A stretch of 64,000 nucleotides of DNA from Pseudomonas putida (GCF_009883635.2 NZ_CP026115.2:4216001-4280000), one strand, 5' to 3'; counted from the stretch's first letter, positions 33,938-44,875 are shown. Numbers and translations are program-made. Notes: generated from the sequence alone by a model not told the origin.

Positions 33938-34447
33938 CAGACGGTGCTTGCGCCGGCGCCACTGCCGGCCAATCCACCAGCGCCAGTACAGCAGGGTGGT
34001 GAAGTAGGCGACCACGCCGAGCACCACCCCGCACACCACCGAACCCAGCAGGAACGGCTGCCACAGGCTGGCGAGCTGGTCGGTGATCCATTCGAAGGTC
34101 AGCTCGTCCGGCAAGCTGCGCGGTGGAACCTGCATGAGCCATGCGCCGGTCATGTAGGTGACGAAGAACACCGGTGGCATGGTCAGCGGGTTGGTCAGCC
34201 AGACCAGGCTGACGGCGATCGGCAGGTTGCCGCGTACCGGGATCGCCAGAGCCGCAGCCAGCAGCATCTGCATGGGAATAGGGATCAACGCCGCGAACAG
34301 GCCCACCCCCATTGCCCGCGCCACCGAATGGCGGTTGAGGTGCCAGAGGTTCGGGTCATGCAGCAGCTTGCCGAAAAAGCGTAAGGACTTGTGTTCCCGA
34401 ATGCTGGTCGGGTCCGGCATGTAGCGTTTGAAAAGTCGGCGCGGCAT
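33821..34447 (-). CDS. DUF2062 domain membrane protein, 208 aa
   Basis: The DUF2062 domain shows as LNRHSVARAMGVGLFAALIPIPMQ and SLVWLTNPLTMPPVFFVTY, with three membrane segments ending near residue 165. The tail is hydrophilic and basic, then rich in His, Gln and Ala. The tail is encoded in the 117 bases shared with the convergent permease gene, so this end may be a neutral extension. The start at 34447 has a GGGAG site; an ATG at 34534 would add 29 residues. Function unknown. Confidence 0.82.
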   Translation of the reverse strand: MPRRLFKRYMPDPTSIREHKSLRFFGKLLHDPNLWHLNRHSVARAMGVGLFAALIPIPMQMLLAAALAIPVRGNLPIAVSLVWLTNPLTMPPVFFVTYMTGAWLMQVPPRSLPDELTFEWITDQLASLWQPFLLGSVVCGVVLGVVAYFTTLLYWRWWIGRQWRRRKHRLSGAHAAAADQQANAQHIEHGSSHQHEGDRRANTDVRHP

Positions 34448-34589
34448 GTAGGCTCCCGGAGCGTTGATCGGGGCAGTATGCCTCGATTCGCGTTCAGCCT
34501 CGTTTAGAGTTTGTGACAATTGTTGAGCAGGCAACGCCGGCTTTTCGTCTATGCCTCAGTAAGCGATTCCGTTACTGGAGCTCTATCTC

Positions 34590-36806
34590 ATGCGCACAGG
34601 GATGTTTGCGCTCGCGCTCGGTCTGATGTGCCTGGGCTTTCTCCCCGTTTTGCCGTCGGTCGGGTGGCTGCTTTTGCTGCTGCTGGGCGGTGGCATCTGC
34701 GCGGGCACCCGGTTGTGGCCGCTGGGTTGTTTTCTGCTGGGGCTGTGCTGGGCCTGCTGGTCGGCACAGCAGGCGCTGGATGACCGCCTGGCAGCGAGCC
34801 TGGATGGCCGCACGCTATGGCTGGAGGGGAGGGTGGTCGGGCTGCCTACGCGGACTGCACAGGGCATGCGCTTCGAGCTGGAGCAAGCGCATTCGCGCCG
34901 CGCCGAGCTGCCCCGGCGCCTGCAACTGAGCTGGTTCGATGGCCCGGTCATGCATGCTGGCGAGCAGTGGCGCATGGCAGTCACCTTGCAGCGCCCGGCT
35001 GGGTTGCTCAACCCCCATGGCCCGGATCGCGAGGCGCTGCTGCTGGCCCGACGCATCGGTGCCACTGGCACGGTAAAGGCCGGCCAGCTCATGCACGCGG
35101 TGGCCCCGGGGTGGCGGGATGCGCTGCGCGAGCGGCTGCTCAAGGTCGATGCGCAGGGGCAGGAAGCGGCATTGGTGGCTTTGGTGCTCGGCGATGGGGC
35201 GGGCTTGGCCCGTGAGCAGTGGCAGACGTTGCAGGCAACCGGCACGGTGCACCTGCTGGTGATTTCCGGGCAGCACATTGGTCTGCTCGCGGGCTTGCTG
35301 TATGCCCTGGTCGCGGGCCTGGCGCGCTGGGGGCTCTGGCCGCGGGGTTGGCCGTGGTTGCCGTGGGCCTGCGGCCTGGCGTTGGCGGGGGCACTGAGCT
35401 ACGGCTGGTTGGCCGGTGCGGGAGTATCGGTGCAACGCGCCTGCCTGATGCTGGCGGTGGTGCTGCTGTGGCGCCTGCGTTTTCGCCAGCTGGGGGCGGT
35501 GTTGCCACTGTTGCTGGCATTGAACCTGGTGTTGCTGGTCGAACCCTTGGCGGCGTTGCTCCCTGGTTTCTGGCTATCGTTCGCGGCGGTGGCGATCCTT
35601 ATCTACAGCTTTGCGGCACGGCTCGGCGGCTGGCGACCCTGGCAGGCGTGGACGCGAGCCCAGTGGGTGATCGCCGTCGGTCTGTTGCCGGTGCTATTGG
35701 CTACGGGGTTGCCGGTCAGCCTGAGTGCGCCTGCAGCGAACTTGCTGGCGGTGCCCTGGGTCAGCCTGGCTGTGCTGCCACTGGCGTTGCTCGGTACGTT
35801 GTTGCTGCCGCTGGCCGGCATTGGCGAGGGCCTGCTGTGGGGCGCAGGTGGTTTGCTGGACCTCCTGTTCCACCTGCTGGGTTTGCTGGCGCAGTGGCGG
35901 CCGGCATGGATACCGCCGGCACTGCCGGTGTGGGCCTGGTTGCTGGTGTGTTGCGGGGCGCTGCTGTTGCTGTTGCCTCGCGGTGTGCCGCTGCGTGGCC
36001 TGGGCGGGGTCATGCTGTTGGCCTTGTGGGTGCCGAAGGCGCCCGTGCCCCATGGGCAGGTCGAGATCTGGCAGCTGGACGTCGGCCAAGGCTTGGCGAT
36101 GCTGTTACGCACGCAGCATCACACCCTGCTGTACGACGCCGGGCCGGCCAAGGGCGAAACCGATCTGGGCGAGCGGGTGGTGCTGCCAACCCTGCGCAAG
36201 CTGGGGGTGGATCGCCTGGACCTGATGCTGATCAGCCACGCCCATGCCGACCATGCCGGCGGCGCTGCGGCCATCCAGCGAGGCTTGCCGATCGGTCGGA
36301 TAGTTGGCGGTGAGGCACTGGGTGACGTTCAGTTGCAACCTTGTAGCAGTGGCGAGCAATGGACATGGGATGGCGTGCATTTTTCGCTATGGCACTGGGT
36401 GGATGGGCAAAGTAGCAACGACCGCTCCTGTGTGCTGATGGTCGAGGCGCAAGGCGAGCGGATGTTGCTGGCGGGGGATATGGAGGCTGGCGCCGAGCGG
36501 GCTTGGCTGGTGGACACCGCTGCACCCCGTGTCGACTGGCTGCAGGCGCCGCACCATGGCAGCCGTACGTCTTCCACCGAGGCGTTCATCCGCGCTACGG
36601 CTGCACGTGGCGTGCTGATTTCGCGGGGGCGCAACAACAGCTTCGGGCACCCGCATGCACAGGTGGTCGAGCGTTATCGGCGGCATGGGCTGGTTGTTCA
36701 CGACACGGCGGTGGAGGGGGCGTTGCGCGTGGTGTTGGGTGGACAGGGGGAGGTTGAAAGTATGCGCCGGCAGCGACGTTTCTGGCGTGATGTAGGCGAT
36801 GGCTGA
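34590..36806 (+). CDS. comEC: ComEC/Rec2 DNA-uptake channel protein, 738 aa
   Basis: Predicted inner-membrane channel for single-stranded DNA uptake in natural transformation. The N-terminal part has three hydrophobic helices and the DUF4131-type OB-like region. The central competence domain has many membrane segments and contains HLLVISGQHIGLLAGLLYAL and SYGWLAGAGVSVQRACLM. The C-terminal metallo-beta-lactamase domain begins at LDVGQGLAMLL and carries LMISHAHADHAGG and APHHGSRTSS. The full length of 738 residues is normal for the family. It lies upstream of the envelope operon but in a separate unit. Confidence 0.95.
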   Translation: MRTGMFALALGLMCLGFLPVLPSVGWLLLLLLGGGICAGTRLWPLGCFLLGLCWACWSAQQALDDRLAASLDGRTLWLEGRVVGLPTRTAQGMRFELEQAHSRRAELPRRLQLSWFDGPVMHAGEQWRMAVTLQRPAGLLNPHGPDREALLLARRIGATGTVKAGQLMHAVAPGWRDALRERLLKVDAQGQEAALVALVLGDGAGLAREQWQTLQATGTVHLLVISGQHIGLLAGLLYALVAGLARWGLWPRGWPWLPWACGLALAGALSYGWLAGAGVSVQRACLMLAVVLLWRLRFRQLGAVLPLLLALNLVLLVEPLAALLPGFWLSFAAVAILIYSFAARLGGWRPWQAWTRAQWVIAVGLLPVLLATGLPVSLSAPAANLLAVPWVSLAVLPLALLGTLLLPLAGIGEGLLWGAGGLLDLLFHLLGLLAQWRPAWIPPALPVWAWLLVCCGALLLLLPRGVPLRGLGGVMLLALWVPKAPVPHGQVEIWQLDVGQGLAMLLRTQHHTLLYDAGPAKGETDLGERVVLPTLRKLGVDRLDLMLISHAHADHAGGAAAIQRGLPIGRIVGGEALGDVQLQPCSSGEQWTWDGVHFSLWHWVDGQSSNDRSCVLMVEAQGERMLLAGDMEAGAERAWLVDTAAPRVDWLQAPHHGSRTSSTEAFIRATAARGVLISRGRNNSFGHPHAQVVERYRRHGLVVHDTAVEGALRVVLGGQGEVESMRRQRRFWRDVGDG

Positions 36807-36922
36807 TCTGGGCCGGGTTTGCCCGCGAGGCGGCCGGTCCTGCCATTTGCCTGACCTCCGGCAGATGAGCCCCTTGCGCTCCTGTGTTAGAGTGGCGGCC
36901 TTTTTCCAGAGGGGCGTTTACT

Positions 36923-37558
36923 GTGTGGGAATTGGTCAAGTCCGGTGGTTGGATGATGCTGCCGATCATTCTGAGTTCCATCGCCGCCATGGCTATCGTC
37001 GTCGAGCGCCTGTGGACACTGCGCGCCAGCCGCGTCACCCCGCCGCATCTGCTGGGCCAGGTGTGGATGTGGATCAAGGACAAGCAACTCACCAGTGACA
37101 AGCTCAAGGCCTTGCGCGCCGACTCGCCGCTGGGCGAAATTCTTGCGGCGGGCCTGGCCAACTCGCGCCACGGTCGCGAAATCATGAAAGAGTGCATCGA
37201 GGAAGCCGCCTCGCGCGTCATCCACGAACTCGAGCGCTACATCAGCACCCTCGGCACCATCGCCGCCATGGCACCGCTGCTCGGCCTGCTGGGCACCGTG
37301 CTGGGCATGATCGACATCTTCAGCGCCTTCATGGGCTCGCAGATGACCGCCAACGCCGCCGTGCTGGCCGGCGGTATCTCCAAGGCCCTGGTCACCACTG
37401 CAGCGGGCCTGATGGTCGGTATCCCGGCGGTGTTCTTCCACCGCTTCCTGCTGCGCCGCATCGATGAGCTGGTGGTGGGCATGGAGCAGGAGGCGATCAA
37501 GCTGGTGGAAGTGATCCAGGGCGACCGCGAAGTGGAAGTGGCCGGAGGCAAGGCGTGA
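36923..37558 (+). CDS. exbB: MotA/TolQ/ExbB proton channel family protein
   Basis: Inner-membrane energy-transducing channel subunit. A first helix lies near residues 8-25 ([19 protein letters not shown]). The conserved TolQ/ExbB block is [30 protein letters not shown], followed by [26 protein letters not shown]. The GTG start at 36923 was chosen because it gives the usual MWELVKSGG opening and has GAGGGG upstream; an earlier GTG at 36884 is less likely. It overlaps exbD by four bases and heads the lpxK-kdsB-murB operon. Confidence 0.9.
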   Translation: MWELVKSGGWMMLPIILSSIAAMAIVVERLWTLRASRVTPPHLLGQVWMWIKDKQLTSDKLKALRADSPLGEILAAGLANSRHGREIMKECIEEAASRVIHELERYISTLGTIAAMAPLLGLLGTVLGMIDIFSAFMGSQMTANAAVLAGGISKALVTTAAGLMVGIPAVFFHRFLLRRIDELVVGMEQEAIKLVEVIQGDREVEVAGGKA

Positions 37559-37989
37559 AGTTCCGGCGCAATCGCCAGCGGGAGAACGTCGACATCAACC
37601 TCGCATCGCTGATCGATGTGGTGTTCGTCCTGCTGCTGTTCTTCGTGGTCACCACCACCTTCACCCGCGAGACGCAGTTGCGCGTCGAGCTGCCCGAAGC
37701 GGCCAGTGCCGAGCAGGCGCCGGCCGATCAGGGCAAGCTGGTGGAAGTGACCATCAGCGCCGATGGCGTATATTCGGTGAACAACCACCTGCTGCCCAAG
37801 AGCGACCTGGCGACCCTGACCGAAGCCATCGAGCGCGAGTCGGGTGGCGACAACAAGCTGCCGCTGGCCATCAGCGCCGACGGCAAGACCCCGCACCAGG
37901 CCGTGATCACCGCAATGGATGCTGCCGGCAAGCTCGGTTTCAGCCACTTGCGCATGACCACCGTCGAGGCCACCCAGGGGACACCTTGA
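37555..37989 (+). CDS. exbD: ExbD/TolR family biopolymer transport protein, 144 aa
   Basis: Partner of the ExbB-type channel. A basic N-terminus ([11 protein letters not shown]) precedes a single helix with the essential aspartate in [18 protein letters not shown] periplasmic TolR-like domain follows. The GTG start overlaps the exbB stop (GTGA), and the stop overlaps the lpxK start (TGATG), so translation is coupled. Confidence 0.92.
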   Translation: MKFRRNRQRENVDINLASLIDVVFVLLLFFVVTTTFTRETQLRVELPEAASAEQAPADQGKLVEVTISADGVYSVNNHLLPKSDLATLTEAIERESGGDNKLPLAISADGKTPHQAVITAMDAAGKLGFSHLRMTTVEATQGTP

Positions 37990-38990
37990 TGGCGCTCGCC
38001 GACCGCTTGCTCGCTGCCTGGTATGCCGGGCATCCGGCCCTGGCGCTGCTGCGCCCGCTCGAAGCGTTGTACCGGCGCGTGGTGACGCGCAAGCGCGCGC
38101 GTTTTCTCAAGGGTGAAAGTGCCAGCTACCGGGCGCCGGTACCGGTGATCGTGGTGGGTAATATCACCGTGGGCGGCACCGGCAAGACACCGATGATTCT
38201 CTGGCTGATCGAGCATTGCCGTCGCCAGGGCCTCAAGGTCGGAGTGGTCAGCCGTGGCTATGGCGCCAAGCCGCCGCACTTCCCTTGGCGGGTAGCCGCG
38301 AGCCAGCCAGCCGAGCAGGCCGGTGACGAACCCTTGCTGATCGTCCAGCGCACTGGCGTGCCGCTGATGATCGACCCTGACCGTTCCGCCGCGGTGCGGG
38401 CGCTACTGGCCAGCGAGCCGCTCGACCTGATCCTGTGTGACGATGGCATGCAGCACTACCGCCTGGCCCGTGACCTTGAACTGGTGCTGATCGATGCCGC
38501 CCGTGGCCTGGGCAATGGCCGTTGCCTGCCGGCCGGGCCGCTGCGCGAGCCTGCCGAGCGTCTTCAGGAAGCTGATGCCGTGCTGTTCAACGGCGCCAGT
38601 GAAGACTGCGCCGAGGGTTTCGGTTTCCGCCTGCAACCGTCCGCCCTGGTCAACCTGCGCAGCGGCGAGCGCCGCGAGCTTGATCTTTTTCCTGCAGGCC
38701 AGCGCCTGCACGCGGTAGCCGGTATCGGTAACCCGCAACGTTTCTTCAACACCCTGCTGGGGCTAAACTGGCAGCCGGTGCCGCATCCCTTTGCCGACCA
38801 TGCGCAGTTCAGCGCCGAAAGCCTGGCATTCAGCCCGGCGCTGCCGCTGGTCATGACCGAAAAGGATGCGGTGAAATGCCGGGCCTTCGCTGCCGATGAC
38901 TGGTGGTACCTGGCTGTCGAGGCACAGCCCACGCCAGCCTTCGGCGCCTGGTTCGACAGCCAGCTGCAGCGCTTGCTGCGCAAGCCCTGA
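37989..38990 (+). CDS. lpxK: Tetraacyldisaccharide 4'-kinase
   Basis: Phosphorylates the 4' position of the lipid A precursor at the inner membrane. An N-terminal hydrophobic helix ([14 protein letters not shown]) is followed by the P-loop [22 protein letters not shown], the [14 protein letters not shown] motif and a late MTEKDAVK segment are all LpxK signatures. The ATG at 37989 overlaps the exbD stop. The product feeds the Kdo transfer step supplied by kdsB two genes on. Confidence 0.97.
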   Translation: MALADRLLAAWYAGHPALALLRPLEALYRRVVTRKRARFLKGESASYRAPVPVIVVGNITVGGTGKTPMILWLIEHCRRQGLKVGVVSRGYGAKPPHFPWRVAASQPAEQAGDEPLLIVQRTGVPLMIDPDRSAAVRALLASEPLDLILCDDGMQHYRLARDLELVLIDAARGLGNGRCLPAGPLREPAERLQEADAVLFNGASEDCAEGFGFRLQPSALVNLRSGERRELDLFPAGQRLHAVAGIGNPQRFFNTLLGLNWQPVPHPFADHAQFSAESLAFSPALPLVMTEKDAVKCRAFAADDWWYLAVEAQPTPAFGAWFDSQLQRLLRKP

Positions 38991-39033
38991 GCCCTTCTTC
39001 AATTTCCGGCCATCCGGCCTCAAGGACGCTTCC

Positions 39034-39219
39034 ATGGACACCAAACTGCTCGATATCCTGGCCTGCCCGATCACCAAGGGCCCGCTCAAGCTCAGTGCCG
39101 ACAAGACCGAGCTGATCAGCAAGGGCGCTGGCCTGGCCTACCCGATCCGCGACGGCATCCCGGTGATGCTGGAAAGCGAGGCGCGTACCTTGACCGACGA
39201 TGAGCGTCTGGACAAATGA
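39034..39219 (+). CDS. Trm112-family small protein (YcaR-like), 61 aa
   Basis: Short protein with [14 protein letters not shown] and [12 protein letters not shown], the standard Trm112/YcaR pattern. Only one of the family's zinc-type cysteines is kept. It sits between lpxK and kdsB as in most gamma-proteobacteria. It overlaps kdsB by four bases (ATGA). Role unknown. Confidence 0.93.
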   Translation: MDTKLLDILACPITKGPLKLSADKTELISKGAGLAYPIRDGIPVMLESEARTLTDDERLDK

Positions 39220-39980
39220 GCGTGAACTTCACCGTGGTCATTCCTGCCCGGCTGCGCTCCACGCGCCTGCCAGGCAAGCCATTGCTGGCGATCGCCGGCA
39301 AGCCGATGGTCCAGCATGTCTGGGAGCAGGCGCGCAAGAGCGGTGCAAACCGCGTGGTCATCGCCACCGATGACGTCAGCATCCTTGAAGCCTGCCAGGC
39401 CTTCGGCGCCGAAGTGCTGATGACCCGCGCCGACCATGAATCGGGCACCGACCGCCTGGCCGAAGTGGCCGCGCACCTCGGCCTGCCGGCCGATGCCATC
39501 GTGGTCAACGTGCAGGGTGACGAGCCGCTGATCCCGCCGGTGATCATCGACCAGGTGGCCGCCAACCTGGCTGCCCACCCGGAAGCCGGCATCGCCACCC
39601 TGGCCGAACCGATCCATGAGCCGGAAACCGTGTTCAATCCCAATGCCGTCAAGGTGGTCAGCGACAAGAATGGCCTGGCCCTGACATTCAGCCGCGCGCC
39701 GCTGCCGTGGGCCCGCGATGCCTTTGCCAAGGACCGCAACCAGCTCCCGCAGGGCGTGCCCTATCGTCGCCACATCGGCATGTACGCGTACCGCGTCGGT
39801 TTCCTGCAGGATTTCGTCAGCTGGGGCCCATGCTGGCTCGAGCAGGCCGAGGCCCTGGAGCAATTGCGTGCGCTGTGGCATGGCGTGCGTATCCACGTCG
39901 AGGACGCCATCGAGGCGCCAGCCGTGGGTGTCGATACCCCTGAAGACCTGGAGCGCGTACGGCGCTTGCTGGAGGCCTGA
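39216..39980 (+). CDS. kdsB: 3-deoxy-manno-octulosonate cytidylyltransferase
   Basis: Makes CMP-Kdo for the LPS inner core. It opens with [18 protein letters not shown], the nucleotide-binding motif. [24 protein letters not shown] and [13 protein letters not shown] are signature blocks. The length of 254 residues is typical. It overlaps both neighbours by a few bases within the envelope operon. Confidence 0.97.
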   Translation: MSVNFTVVIPARLRSTRLPGKPLLAIAGKPMVQHVWEQARKSGANRVVIATDDVSILEACQAFGAEVLMTRADHESGTDRLAEVAAHLGLPADAIVVNVQGDEPLIPPVIIDQVAANLAAHPEAGIATLAEPIHEPETVFNPNAVKVVSDKNGLALTFSRAPLPWARDAFAKDRNQLPQGVPYRRHIGMYAYRVGFLQDFVSWGPCWLEQAEALEQLRALWHGVRIHVEDAIEAPAVGVDTPEDLERVRRLLEA

Positions 39981-40444
39981 TGCGCGTCCTGTTCGTCTGC
40001 CTCGGCAATATCTGTCGCTCGCCCACCGCCGAAGGCGTGCTGCGCCATCAGTTGCAGGTGGCAGGGCTGGCTGGGCAGGTGCATGTGGCGTCTGCAGGTA
40101 CCGGTGACTGGCATGTCGGCAAGGCCCCTGACAGCCGCACCTGCAAGGCGGCGCTGGCGCGTGGGTATGACTTGTCGCAGCAACGTGCCCAGCAGGTCAA
40201 ACCGGCGCATTTCGCCGAGTACGACCTGATCCTGGCCATGGACGAGAGCAACCTCGGCCACCTGCGCGCCCTGCGCCCGCACAACGCCGCTGGCGAACTC
40301 GACCTGTTCCTGCGCCGTTACGGCGCGGCCCTGGACGAGGTGCCGGACCCTTACTATGGCGGCACCGAGGGCTTCGAGCAGGTGCTCGACCTGATCGAAG
40401 CTGCATGTCGCGAACTGGTCGTGGAAATCAAGGGGCGGCTATGA
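39980..40444 (+). CDS. Low-molecular-weight protein tyrosine phosphatase, 154 aa
   Basis: Active-site loop CLGNICRSPTA near the N-terminus (Cys and Arg of the CX5R motif), and the general-acid aspartate in the late DPYYGG motif. Cytoplasmic. In other bacteria such enzymes act on tyrosine kinases that control exopolysaccharide; the target here is unknown. It is coupled to kdsB (TGATG) and murB (ATGA). Confidence 0.94.
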   Translation: MRVLFVCLGNICRSPTAEGVLRHQLQVAGLAGQVHVASAGTGDWHVGKAPDSRTCKAALARGYDLSQQRAQQVKPAHFAEYDLILAMDESNLGHLRALRPHNAAGELDLFLRRYGAALDEVPDPYYGGTEGFEQVLDLIEAACRELVVEIKGRL

Positions 40445-41460
40445 CAGCGGTTTGGCAGGAGCAGGTTTCGCTCAAACCCTACAACACCTTCGGCATCGAT
40501 GTGAAAGCCCGCTATTTCACCCAGGCGCACGGCGATGACGACGTGCGCGAGACGTTGGCCCAGGCGCGTCGGCGTGAGCTGGTGGTGCAGGTGATCGGTG
40601 GTGGCAGCAACCTGCTGCTGACCCGCGATATCGATGCTGTGGTGTTGCACATGGCCAGCCGTGGTCGGCGCGTGCTGAGTGATGACGGCGAGCAGGTTGT
40701 GGTCGAGGCAGAAGCCGGCGAACCCTGGCACCCGTTCGTGCAATGGTCGTTGGCGCAAGGCTATTGTGGCCTGGAGAACCTCAGCCTGATCCCCGGGACC
40801 GTGGGTGCTGCGCCGATGCAGAACGTTGGCGCCTATGGTGTCGAGATCAAGGATGTGTTCGCCGGGCTGACCGCGCTGGACCGGGAGACTGGCGAGCTGC
40901 GTGACTTTGACCTGGAGGCGTGCGCCTTCGGTTACCGCGACAGCGTGTTCAAGCGAAACCCCGGGCGCTGGTTGATCCTGCGTGTGCGTTTTGCCTTGAG
41001 CCGTGCGTTGCGTGCCCACCTGGATTATGGGCCAGTGCGCCAGCGTCTGGCGGAGCAGGGTATCGAGCAACCGACCGCACAGGCGATCAGTGACGCCATT
41101 TGCAGCATTCGTCGCGAGAAATTGCCGGACCCAGCCGAGCTGGGCAATGCTGGGAGCTTCTTCAAGAACCCGGTGGTGTCGGCTGAGCAGGTGGAGCGCA
41201 TCCGTGCCCAGCATCCGGGTGTGGTCGCTTATCCCCAGGCTGACGGCCAGGTGAAGCTGGCAGCGGGCTGGCTGATCGAGCAGGCGGGGTGGAAAGGGTA
41301 TCGTGAGGGTGATGCCGGGGTGCATCGGTTGCAGTCGCTGGTACTGGTCAACTATGGCCAGGCGAGCGGGGCGCAGCTGCATGCGCTGGCGCAGCGAATC
41401 CAGGCGGATATCCTGGCACGGTTCGGGGTGGAACTGGAGATGGAGCCCAACCTTTACTGA
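40441..41460 (+). CDS. murB: UDP-N-acetylenolpyruvoylglucosamine reductase
   Basis: NADPH- and FAD-dependent second step of UDP-MurNAc synthesis. Motifs are NTFGIDVKARYF, IGGGSNLLL, the FAD-binding IPGTVGAAPMQNVGAYG, FGYRDSVFK, and GSFFKNPVVS with the catalytic serine. It is the E. coli-like type I enzyme of 339 residues. The start at 40441 overlaps the phosphatase stop by four bases. It is the last gene of the operon, followed by a REP pair and a bidirectional terminator. Confidence 0.97.
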   Translation: MTAVWQEQVSLKPYNTFGIDVKARYFTQAHGDDDVRETLAQARRRELVVQVIGGGSNLLLTRDIDAVVLHMASRGRRVLSDDGEQVVVEAEAGEPWHPFVQWSLAQGYCGLENLSLIPGTVGAAPMQNVGAYGVEIKDVFAGLTALDRETGELRDFDLEACAFGYRDSVFKRNPGRWLILRVRFALSRALRAHLDYGPVRQRLAEQGIEQPTAQAISDAICSIRREKLPDPAELGNAGSFFKNPVVSAEQVERIRAQHPGVVAYPQADGQVKLAAGWLIEQAGWKGYREGDAGVHRLQSLVLVNYGQASGAQLHALAQRIQADILARFGVELEMEPNLY

Positions 41461-41476
41461 TTGCTCTGCCTGGGCG

Positions 41477-41552
41477 GGCCCTTTCGCGGGGCAAGCCCGC
41501 TCCTACAAGAAGCGCGATACCTGTAGGAGCGGGCTTGTCCCGCGAAGAGGCC
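41477..41552. repeat. REP pair (P. putida type) between murB and rne
   Basis: Two 31-bp inverted copies (41477-41507 and 41522-41552) with the TTCGCGGG.CAAGCCCGCTCCTACA core and a 14-bp spacer. One copy has a few mismatches. It lies between two convergent genes, the usual REP location. Confidence 0.93.
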
Positions 41553-41577
41553 GGTCCTGGTGAAACAGATAGCCAAG

Positions 41578-41613
41578 AAAAAGCCCCGCCAGTTCGCACT
41601 GGCGGGGCTTTTT
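41578..41613. terminator. Bidirectional rho-independent terminator (murB / rne)
   Basis: AAAAAGCCCCGCCAG-TTCGCA-CTGGCGGGGCTTTTT has a 10-bp GC stem flanked by A and T runs, so it ends transcription on both strands between convergent murB and rne. Confidence 0.95.
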
Positions 41614-41629
41614 CATTCAGCGTCAGCTA

Positions 41630-44600
41630 TCAATGAGGCTTGTGCTCATCGGCGGCTTCCAGCACTGGCTCGGCGGCTTCCTGTGCAGCCTTGGCAGCGG
41701 CCTCGGCTTCACGCTTGCGGCGACGCACTTCGCGTGGGTCGTTAGGCGCGCGGCCGTTTGGCAGCATTACGGTGGCGGCTTCGGCGACGGCCGGTGCTTC
41801 TTCGACCGGGGCCGGTTCGACGGCTACCGGGGCGGCCTCAACGACGGCAGGTGCAGGTTCTGCCACGACTTCCGGCTGAGCTTCGACGACCGCAACGGGC
41901 TGTTCGGCAATCGCTGCTTCTTCAGCTACCACCTGAGCCTTCTCGGCTTCACCGCCCTCGACCACTGGCGCTTCGATCACCTTGGCTTCGACAGCAGGGG
42001 CCTCGACCGGTGCTTCGGCAACCACTACCGGCTCGGCGGCAGGGGCTTCTTCAACCACTGGCTGCGGTGCGACTTCGACCACTGGCTCGGCGCTGGCTTC
42101 GACCACGGCGACCGGCTCGCTGACGGGCTGTTCGACCACCGGGGCGATGACAGCTTCCTCGGCTTGAGCGACCACTTCAAACTGCTCGGACGGCTGGGCG
42201 ACTTCGCTGTTTTCGGTGGCTACAGCTTCGGTGCTGGCGCGTTCGGCCTGCTGGTTGGCTTCAGCTTCGGCGCTGGCGCTGATGTGGCTGCTGGCGACAG
42301 CGGCGGTGACGGCCAGGCCGGCAGCCAGTTCGGCGCCAAGCTCCGTGGCTTGGTGCTGATGCGGCTGTTCGTCGCTGCCTTCCTCGTCGCTGCCTTCGAT
42401 CAGCTCGCCATTGGCATTGCGCTGGCGCTCACGACGGTTGCTGCGGCGACGCTGGCCACGGGAGCGACGACGCGGACGCTCGTCATCGGTGCCTTCCTGC
42501 TCGTCCTGCAGCAGCTCTTCGTTCGGCAGTTGCTCATCGGCGAGCTCGGCGGCCTGCTCGGCGGCTTGTTCGGCCGGGCGTGGCTGGCGCTCTTCGCGTG
42601 GTGGGCGAGGCTGGCGTTCTTCGCGAGGTGCACGCTCTTCACGCGGAGCACGTTCTTCGCGAGGTGCGCGCTCTTCGCGTGGGGTACGTTCTTCGCGGGG
42701 TGCACGCTCTTCACGTGGGGCGCGTTCTTCACGTGGAGCACGCTCTTCACGGGCTACACGTTCTTCACGCGGCTGACGCTCTTCGCGTTCTGCCGGTGTG
42801 GCGTCCAGCGGCTCACGCAGCTCACGTACGCGTTCTTCACCGCGATTGCCGCGGCGGTCTTCGCGAGGCTGGCGGGGTGCACGCTCTTCACGTGGAGCAC
42901 GCTCTTCGCGAGGTGCACGTTCTTCACGTGGAGCACGTTCCTCACGAGGTGCGCGTTCTTCGCGCGGTTGACGCTCTTCACGCGGCGCGCGCTCGGCACG
43001 CTCTTCGCGCGGCTTGCGCTCTTCATCGCGACGGCCGTTGCGGTTGCGGCTCTGCTGGCGGCCGTTGCGGCGTTCTTCGTTGCGCTGGCTGCGCTCGGCA
43101 GCGGGCTTCTCGGCGGCAGCAACGACCGGTGCGGCGGCAGGTTCTTCCTTGCCGGCGAACAGGCTGACCAGCGACTTCACCAGGCCCTTGAACAGGCTTG
43201 GCTCAGGTGCGCTCGGCGCAGGGGCTGCCGGTGCAGCAGGCTGCGGCTGCTCTTCGGCGGCGCTCGGTGCCGGGGCGTTGGTGCGGGCCGGGGCGGTCTT
43301 CACCGCAGCTTCCTGGCGAACCAGGGTGCGGGTGGCGGTCGGCTGCGGCGCTTCTTCGGCTTCGGAGGCGGCGATTTCGTAGCTGGACTGGTTGTTCAGC
43401 ACTTCCGGGTTGTCGTCGCGCAGGCGCTGGACTTCGAAGTGCGGGGTTTCCAGGTGGTCGTTCGGCAGGATGATGATGCGCGCGCGAGTGCGCAGTTCGA
43501 TCTTGGTGATCGAGTTGCGCTTCTCGTTGAGCAGGAACGCGGCGACCGGGATTGGCACCTGGGCGCGTACTTCGGCAGTACGGTCTTTCAGGGCTTCTTC
43601 TTCGATCAGGCGCAGGATGGCCAGCGACAGCGATTCGACGTCACGGATGATGCCGGTGCCGGAGCAGCGTGGGCAGACGATGCCGCTGCTTTCGCCAAGC
43701 GATGGGCGCAGGCGCTGACGGGACATTTCCAGCAGGCCGAAGCGCGAGATGCGGCCGACCTGCACGCGGGCACGGTCGGCTTCCAGGCATTCACGCACGC
43801 GCTCTTCTACGGCGCGCTGGTTCTTCGCCGGGGTCATGTCGATGAAGTCGATGACGATCAGGCCGCCGATGTCACGCAGGCGCAGCTGGCGGGCGATTTC
43901 CTCGGCCGCTTCCAGGTTGGTCTGCAGGGCGGTTTCTTCGATGTCGCTGCCTTTGGTGGCGCGCGCCGAGTTGATGTCGATGGAGACCAGGGCCTCGGTC
44001 GGGTCGATCACGATCGAGCCGCCGGACGGCAGGTCGACGACGCGCTGGAAGGCGGTCTCGATCTGGCTTTCGATCTGGAAGCGGTTGAACAGCGGCACGC
44101 TGTCTTCGTACAGCTTGACCTTGCTGGCGTACTGCGGCATCACCTGACGGATGAAGGTCAGGGCTTCTTCCTGGGCATCGATGCTGTCGATCAGCACTTC
44201 GCCGATGTCCTGGCGCAGGTAGTCGCGGATGGCGCGGATGATGACGTTGCTTTCCTGGTAGATCAGGAATGGCGCGGCGCGGTCCAGGGACGCTTCCTTG
44301 ATGGCGGTCCACAGCTGCAGCAGGTAATCGAGGTCCCACTGCATTTCTTCACTGCTGCGGCCAAGGCCGGCAGTGCGCACGATCAGGCCCATGTCGCCCG
44401 GCACGGTCAGGCCGTTCAGGGCTTCACGCAGTTCGTTGCGCTCTTCGCCTTCGATGCGGCGGGAAATGCCACCGGCACGTGGGTTGTTGGGCATCAGCAC
44501 CAGGTAGCGGCCAGCCAGGCTGATGAAGGTGGTCAGGGCGGCGCCTTTGTTGCCGCGCTCTTCCTTCTCGACCTGGACGATGACTTCCTGGCCTTCGCTC

Positions 44601-44875
44601 AGGACTTCCTTGATGTTGACCCGGCCTTCAGGGGACTTCTTGAAGTATTCGCGGGAGATTTCCTTCAGCGGCAGGAAGCCGTGACGTTCGGAACCGAAGT
44701 CGACGAAGGCGGCTTCGAGGCTGGGCTCGATCCGGGTGATCTTGCCTTTGTAGATGTTGGCCTTTTTCTGCTCGCGCGCGCCGGACTCGATGTCCAGGTC
44801 GTAGAGACGTTGGCCGTCCACCAGGGCTACACGCAACTCTTCGGGTTGAGTTGCGTTAATCAGCATTCTTTTCAT
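41630..44875 (-). CDS. rne: Ribonuclease E, 1081 aa
   Basis: Endoribonuclease and degradosome scaffold. The start [18 protein letters not shown] is the standard Pseudomonas N-terminus; the upstream extension to 44923 is not. An S1 domain follows ([23 protein letters not shown]). The RNase E/G catalytic core includes DFIDMTP and the zinc-link CPRCSGTG near residue 405. The C-terminal half is disordered: a basic, RNA-binding region with many EERAPR repeats, and a very long Ala/Glu/Val/Pro-rich tail ending DEHKPH. The gene is preceded by a long leader, as expected for an autoregulated rne. Confidence 0.97.
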   Translation of the reverse strand: MKRMLINATQPEELRVALVDGQRLYDLDIESGAREQKKANIYKGKITRIEPSLEAAFVDFGSERHGFLPLKEISREYFKKSPEGRVNIKEVLSEGQEVIVQVEKEERGNKGAALTTFISLAGRYLVLMPNNPRAGGISRRIEGEERNELREALNGLTVPGDMGLIVRTAGLGRSSEEMQWDLDYLLQLWTAIKEASLDRAAPFLIYQESNVIIRAIRDYLRQDIGEVLIDSIDAQEEALTFIRQVMPQYASKVKLYEDSVPLFNRFQIESQIETAFQRVVDLPSGGSIVIDPTEALVSIDINSARATKGSDIEETALQTNLEAAEEIARQLRLRDIGGLIVIDFIDMTPAKNQRAVEERVRECLEADRARVQVGRISRFGLLEMSRQRLRPSLGESSGIVCPRCSGTGIIRDVESLSLAILRLIEEEALKDRTAEVRAQVPIPVAAFLLNEKRNSITKIELRTRARIIILPNDHLETPHFEVQRLRDDNPEVLNNQSSYEIAASEAEEAPQPTATRTLVRQEAAVKTAPARTNAPAPSAAEEQPQPAAPAAPAPSAPEPSLFKGLVKSLVSLFAGKEEPAAAPVVAAAEKPAAERSQRNEERRNGRQQSRNRNGRRDEERKPREERAERAPREERQPREERAPREERAPREERAPREERAPREERAPRQPREDRRGNRGEERVRELREPLDATPAEREERQPREERVAREERAPREERAPREERAPREERTPREERAPREERAPREERAPREERQPRPPREERQPRPAEQAAEQAAELADEQLPNEELLQDEQEGTDDERPRRRSRGQRRRSNRRERQRNANGELIEGSDEEGSDEQPHQHQATELGAELAAGLAVTAAVASSHISASAEAEANQQAERASTEAVATENSEVAQPSEQFEVVAQAEEAVIAPVVEQPVSEPVAVVEASAEPVVEVAPQPVVEEAPAAEPVVVAEAPVEAPAVEAKVIEAPVVEGGEAEKAQVVAEEAAIAEQPVAVVEAQPEVVAEPAPAVVEAAPVAVEPAPVEEAPAVAEAATVMLPNGRAPNDPREVRRRKREAEAAAKAAQEAAEPVLEAADEHKPH
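42595..43015. repeat. 18-bp coding repeats in the RNase E arginine-rich region
   Basis: Two blocks of the hexapeptide EERAPR (18 bp each), about five units and about nine units. They are separated by a segment with [15 protein letters not shown]. Third-position changes are frequent, so the array is older than the rhs tip repeats. It lies in the RNA-binding scaffold half. Confidence 0.85.
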
